From an uncultured Pseudoalteromonas sp. (lineage in GTDB: Bacteria > Pseudomonadota > Gammaproteobacteria > Enterobacterales > Alteromonadaceae), in NCBI GenBank assembly GCA_947493455.1, contig CANLRB010000024.1, positions 1-64,000 on the forward strand: DNA of 64,000 bases, in the 5' to 3' direction. Shown here in pieces: positions 63,824 to 64,000 of the stretch. Position 1 is the stretch's first letter, and the number at the start of each line of letters is the position of its first letter. The notes below the pieces were generated by a model that saw only the letters and a program-made list of their open reading frames with translations, made no database searches and was not told the origin of the DNA. A program made the position numbers and the translations under genes.

Positions 63824-64000
63824 ATGCCAACAAAAAATTTACTTAAAAAAGAACGCGTTGACTATATTTTAACCGAACTTGAAAAGCGTTACCCAAATCC
63901 ACCGATCCCGCTTGATCACAAAGATCCCTATACCTTGCTCGTTGCCGTGTTACTGTCGGCACAATGTACTGATGAGCGCGTTAATCAGGTCACCCCCGCA
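63824..64000 (+). CDS. nth: Endonuclease III family DNA glycosylase, N-terminal part (cut by window)
   Basis: 59 codons from ATG 63824 give MPTKNLLKKERVDYILTELE, then KRYPNPPIPLDHKDPYTLLVAVLLSAQCTD. The L-L-S-A-Q-x-T-D motif at about 44-51 and the preceding helices are typical of endonuclease III. The catalytic K and D and the 4Fe-4S cluster cysteines lie beyond the window. It excises oxidised pyrimidines. Assignment as nth rather than a close paralogue is likely but cannot be confirmed from this piece. Confidence 0.8.
   Translation, partial: MPTKNLLKKERVDYILTELEKRYPNPPIPLDHKDPYTLLVAVLLSAQCTDERVNQVTPA

Overview
The window looks like a chromosome segment from a marine gammaproteobacterium of the Alteromonadales, most like Pseudoalteromonas. 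The basis is low G+C, many secreted hydrolases, a secreted subtilisin with two C-terminal PPC domains, NhaD, AstB and an ACR3/ArsJ arsenic operon. No 16S rRNA or tRNA gene was seen, so the genus is inference. Both edges cut genes: an IS3-type transposase on the left and an endonuclease III gene on the right.

Layout. 1-210: remnants of two insertion sequences. 212-1156: a K+ channel. 1205-5126: a six-gene leftward operon (mdaB, thiol peroxidase-like protein, periplasmic cupin, FrnE/DsbA-like, AhpD-like, LtrA) opposite a cysteine-containing HxlR regulator. 5608-9213: an aldehyde dehydrogenase/2-oxoglutarate dioxygenase pair, a divergent LysR and a small orphan. 9531-14574: dsbC, a ToxR/CadC-type regulator, nhaD and astB. 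14765-17756: an esterase with a small membrane protein, and a YtrA-type GntR operon. 18561-20429: the secreted protease. 20521-23021: a decayed IS4 element inside a group of extracellular solute-binding (SBP_bac_3) genes, one of them truncated and one lacking a start codon. 23260-30238: a lipoate-ligase-like protein, a DJ-1/PfpI protein, an 11-copy hexanucleotide repeat, an esterase, a lipase-like protein with an anchored partner, and a coiled-coil protein. 30386-34342: DoxX/LysR, an S41 peptidase and an AraC regulator.

34677-37059 is a two-gene cassette of a GT2 glycosyltransferase and an NDP-hexose 2,3-dehydratase, with no other deoxysugar genes nearby. 37097-43700: a serine hydrolase, an AraC regulator, a membrane protein, a translationally coupled flavodoxin/arylamine N-acetyltransferase pair, a response regulator with an unknown C-terminal domain, and a divergent anchored coiled-coil protein. 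43715-45970: a TonB-dependent receptor split by one in-frame TAA. 46140-54625: a DUF748 protein, an ABC-F ATPase, a hybrid histidine kinase, a membrane protein and a rhomboid protease. 54858-59420: a five-gene arsenic operon (ArsC-ArsR fusion, Acr3, dual-specificity-type phosphatase, GAPDH, ArsJ). After it come yjdM, an ABM-fold monooxygenase, a broken flavodoxin-fold reductase, a spondin-domain lipoprotein and a secreted amidohydrolase.

The genes form small self-contained modules, each with its own regulator: electrophile/quinone defence (HxlR), arsenic detoxification (fused ArsR), aldehyde/hydroxylation chemistry (LysR) and envelope stress (YtrA). The items most worth following up are the isolated 2,3-dehydratase/glycosyltransferase cassette, the redox operon, the phosphatase inside the ars operon, the split TonB receptor and the decaying solute-binding cluster. 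No phage, CRISPR array or obvious large island was found.
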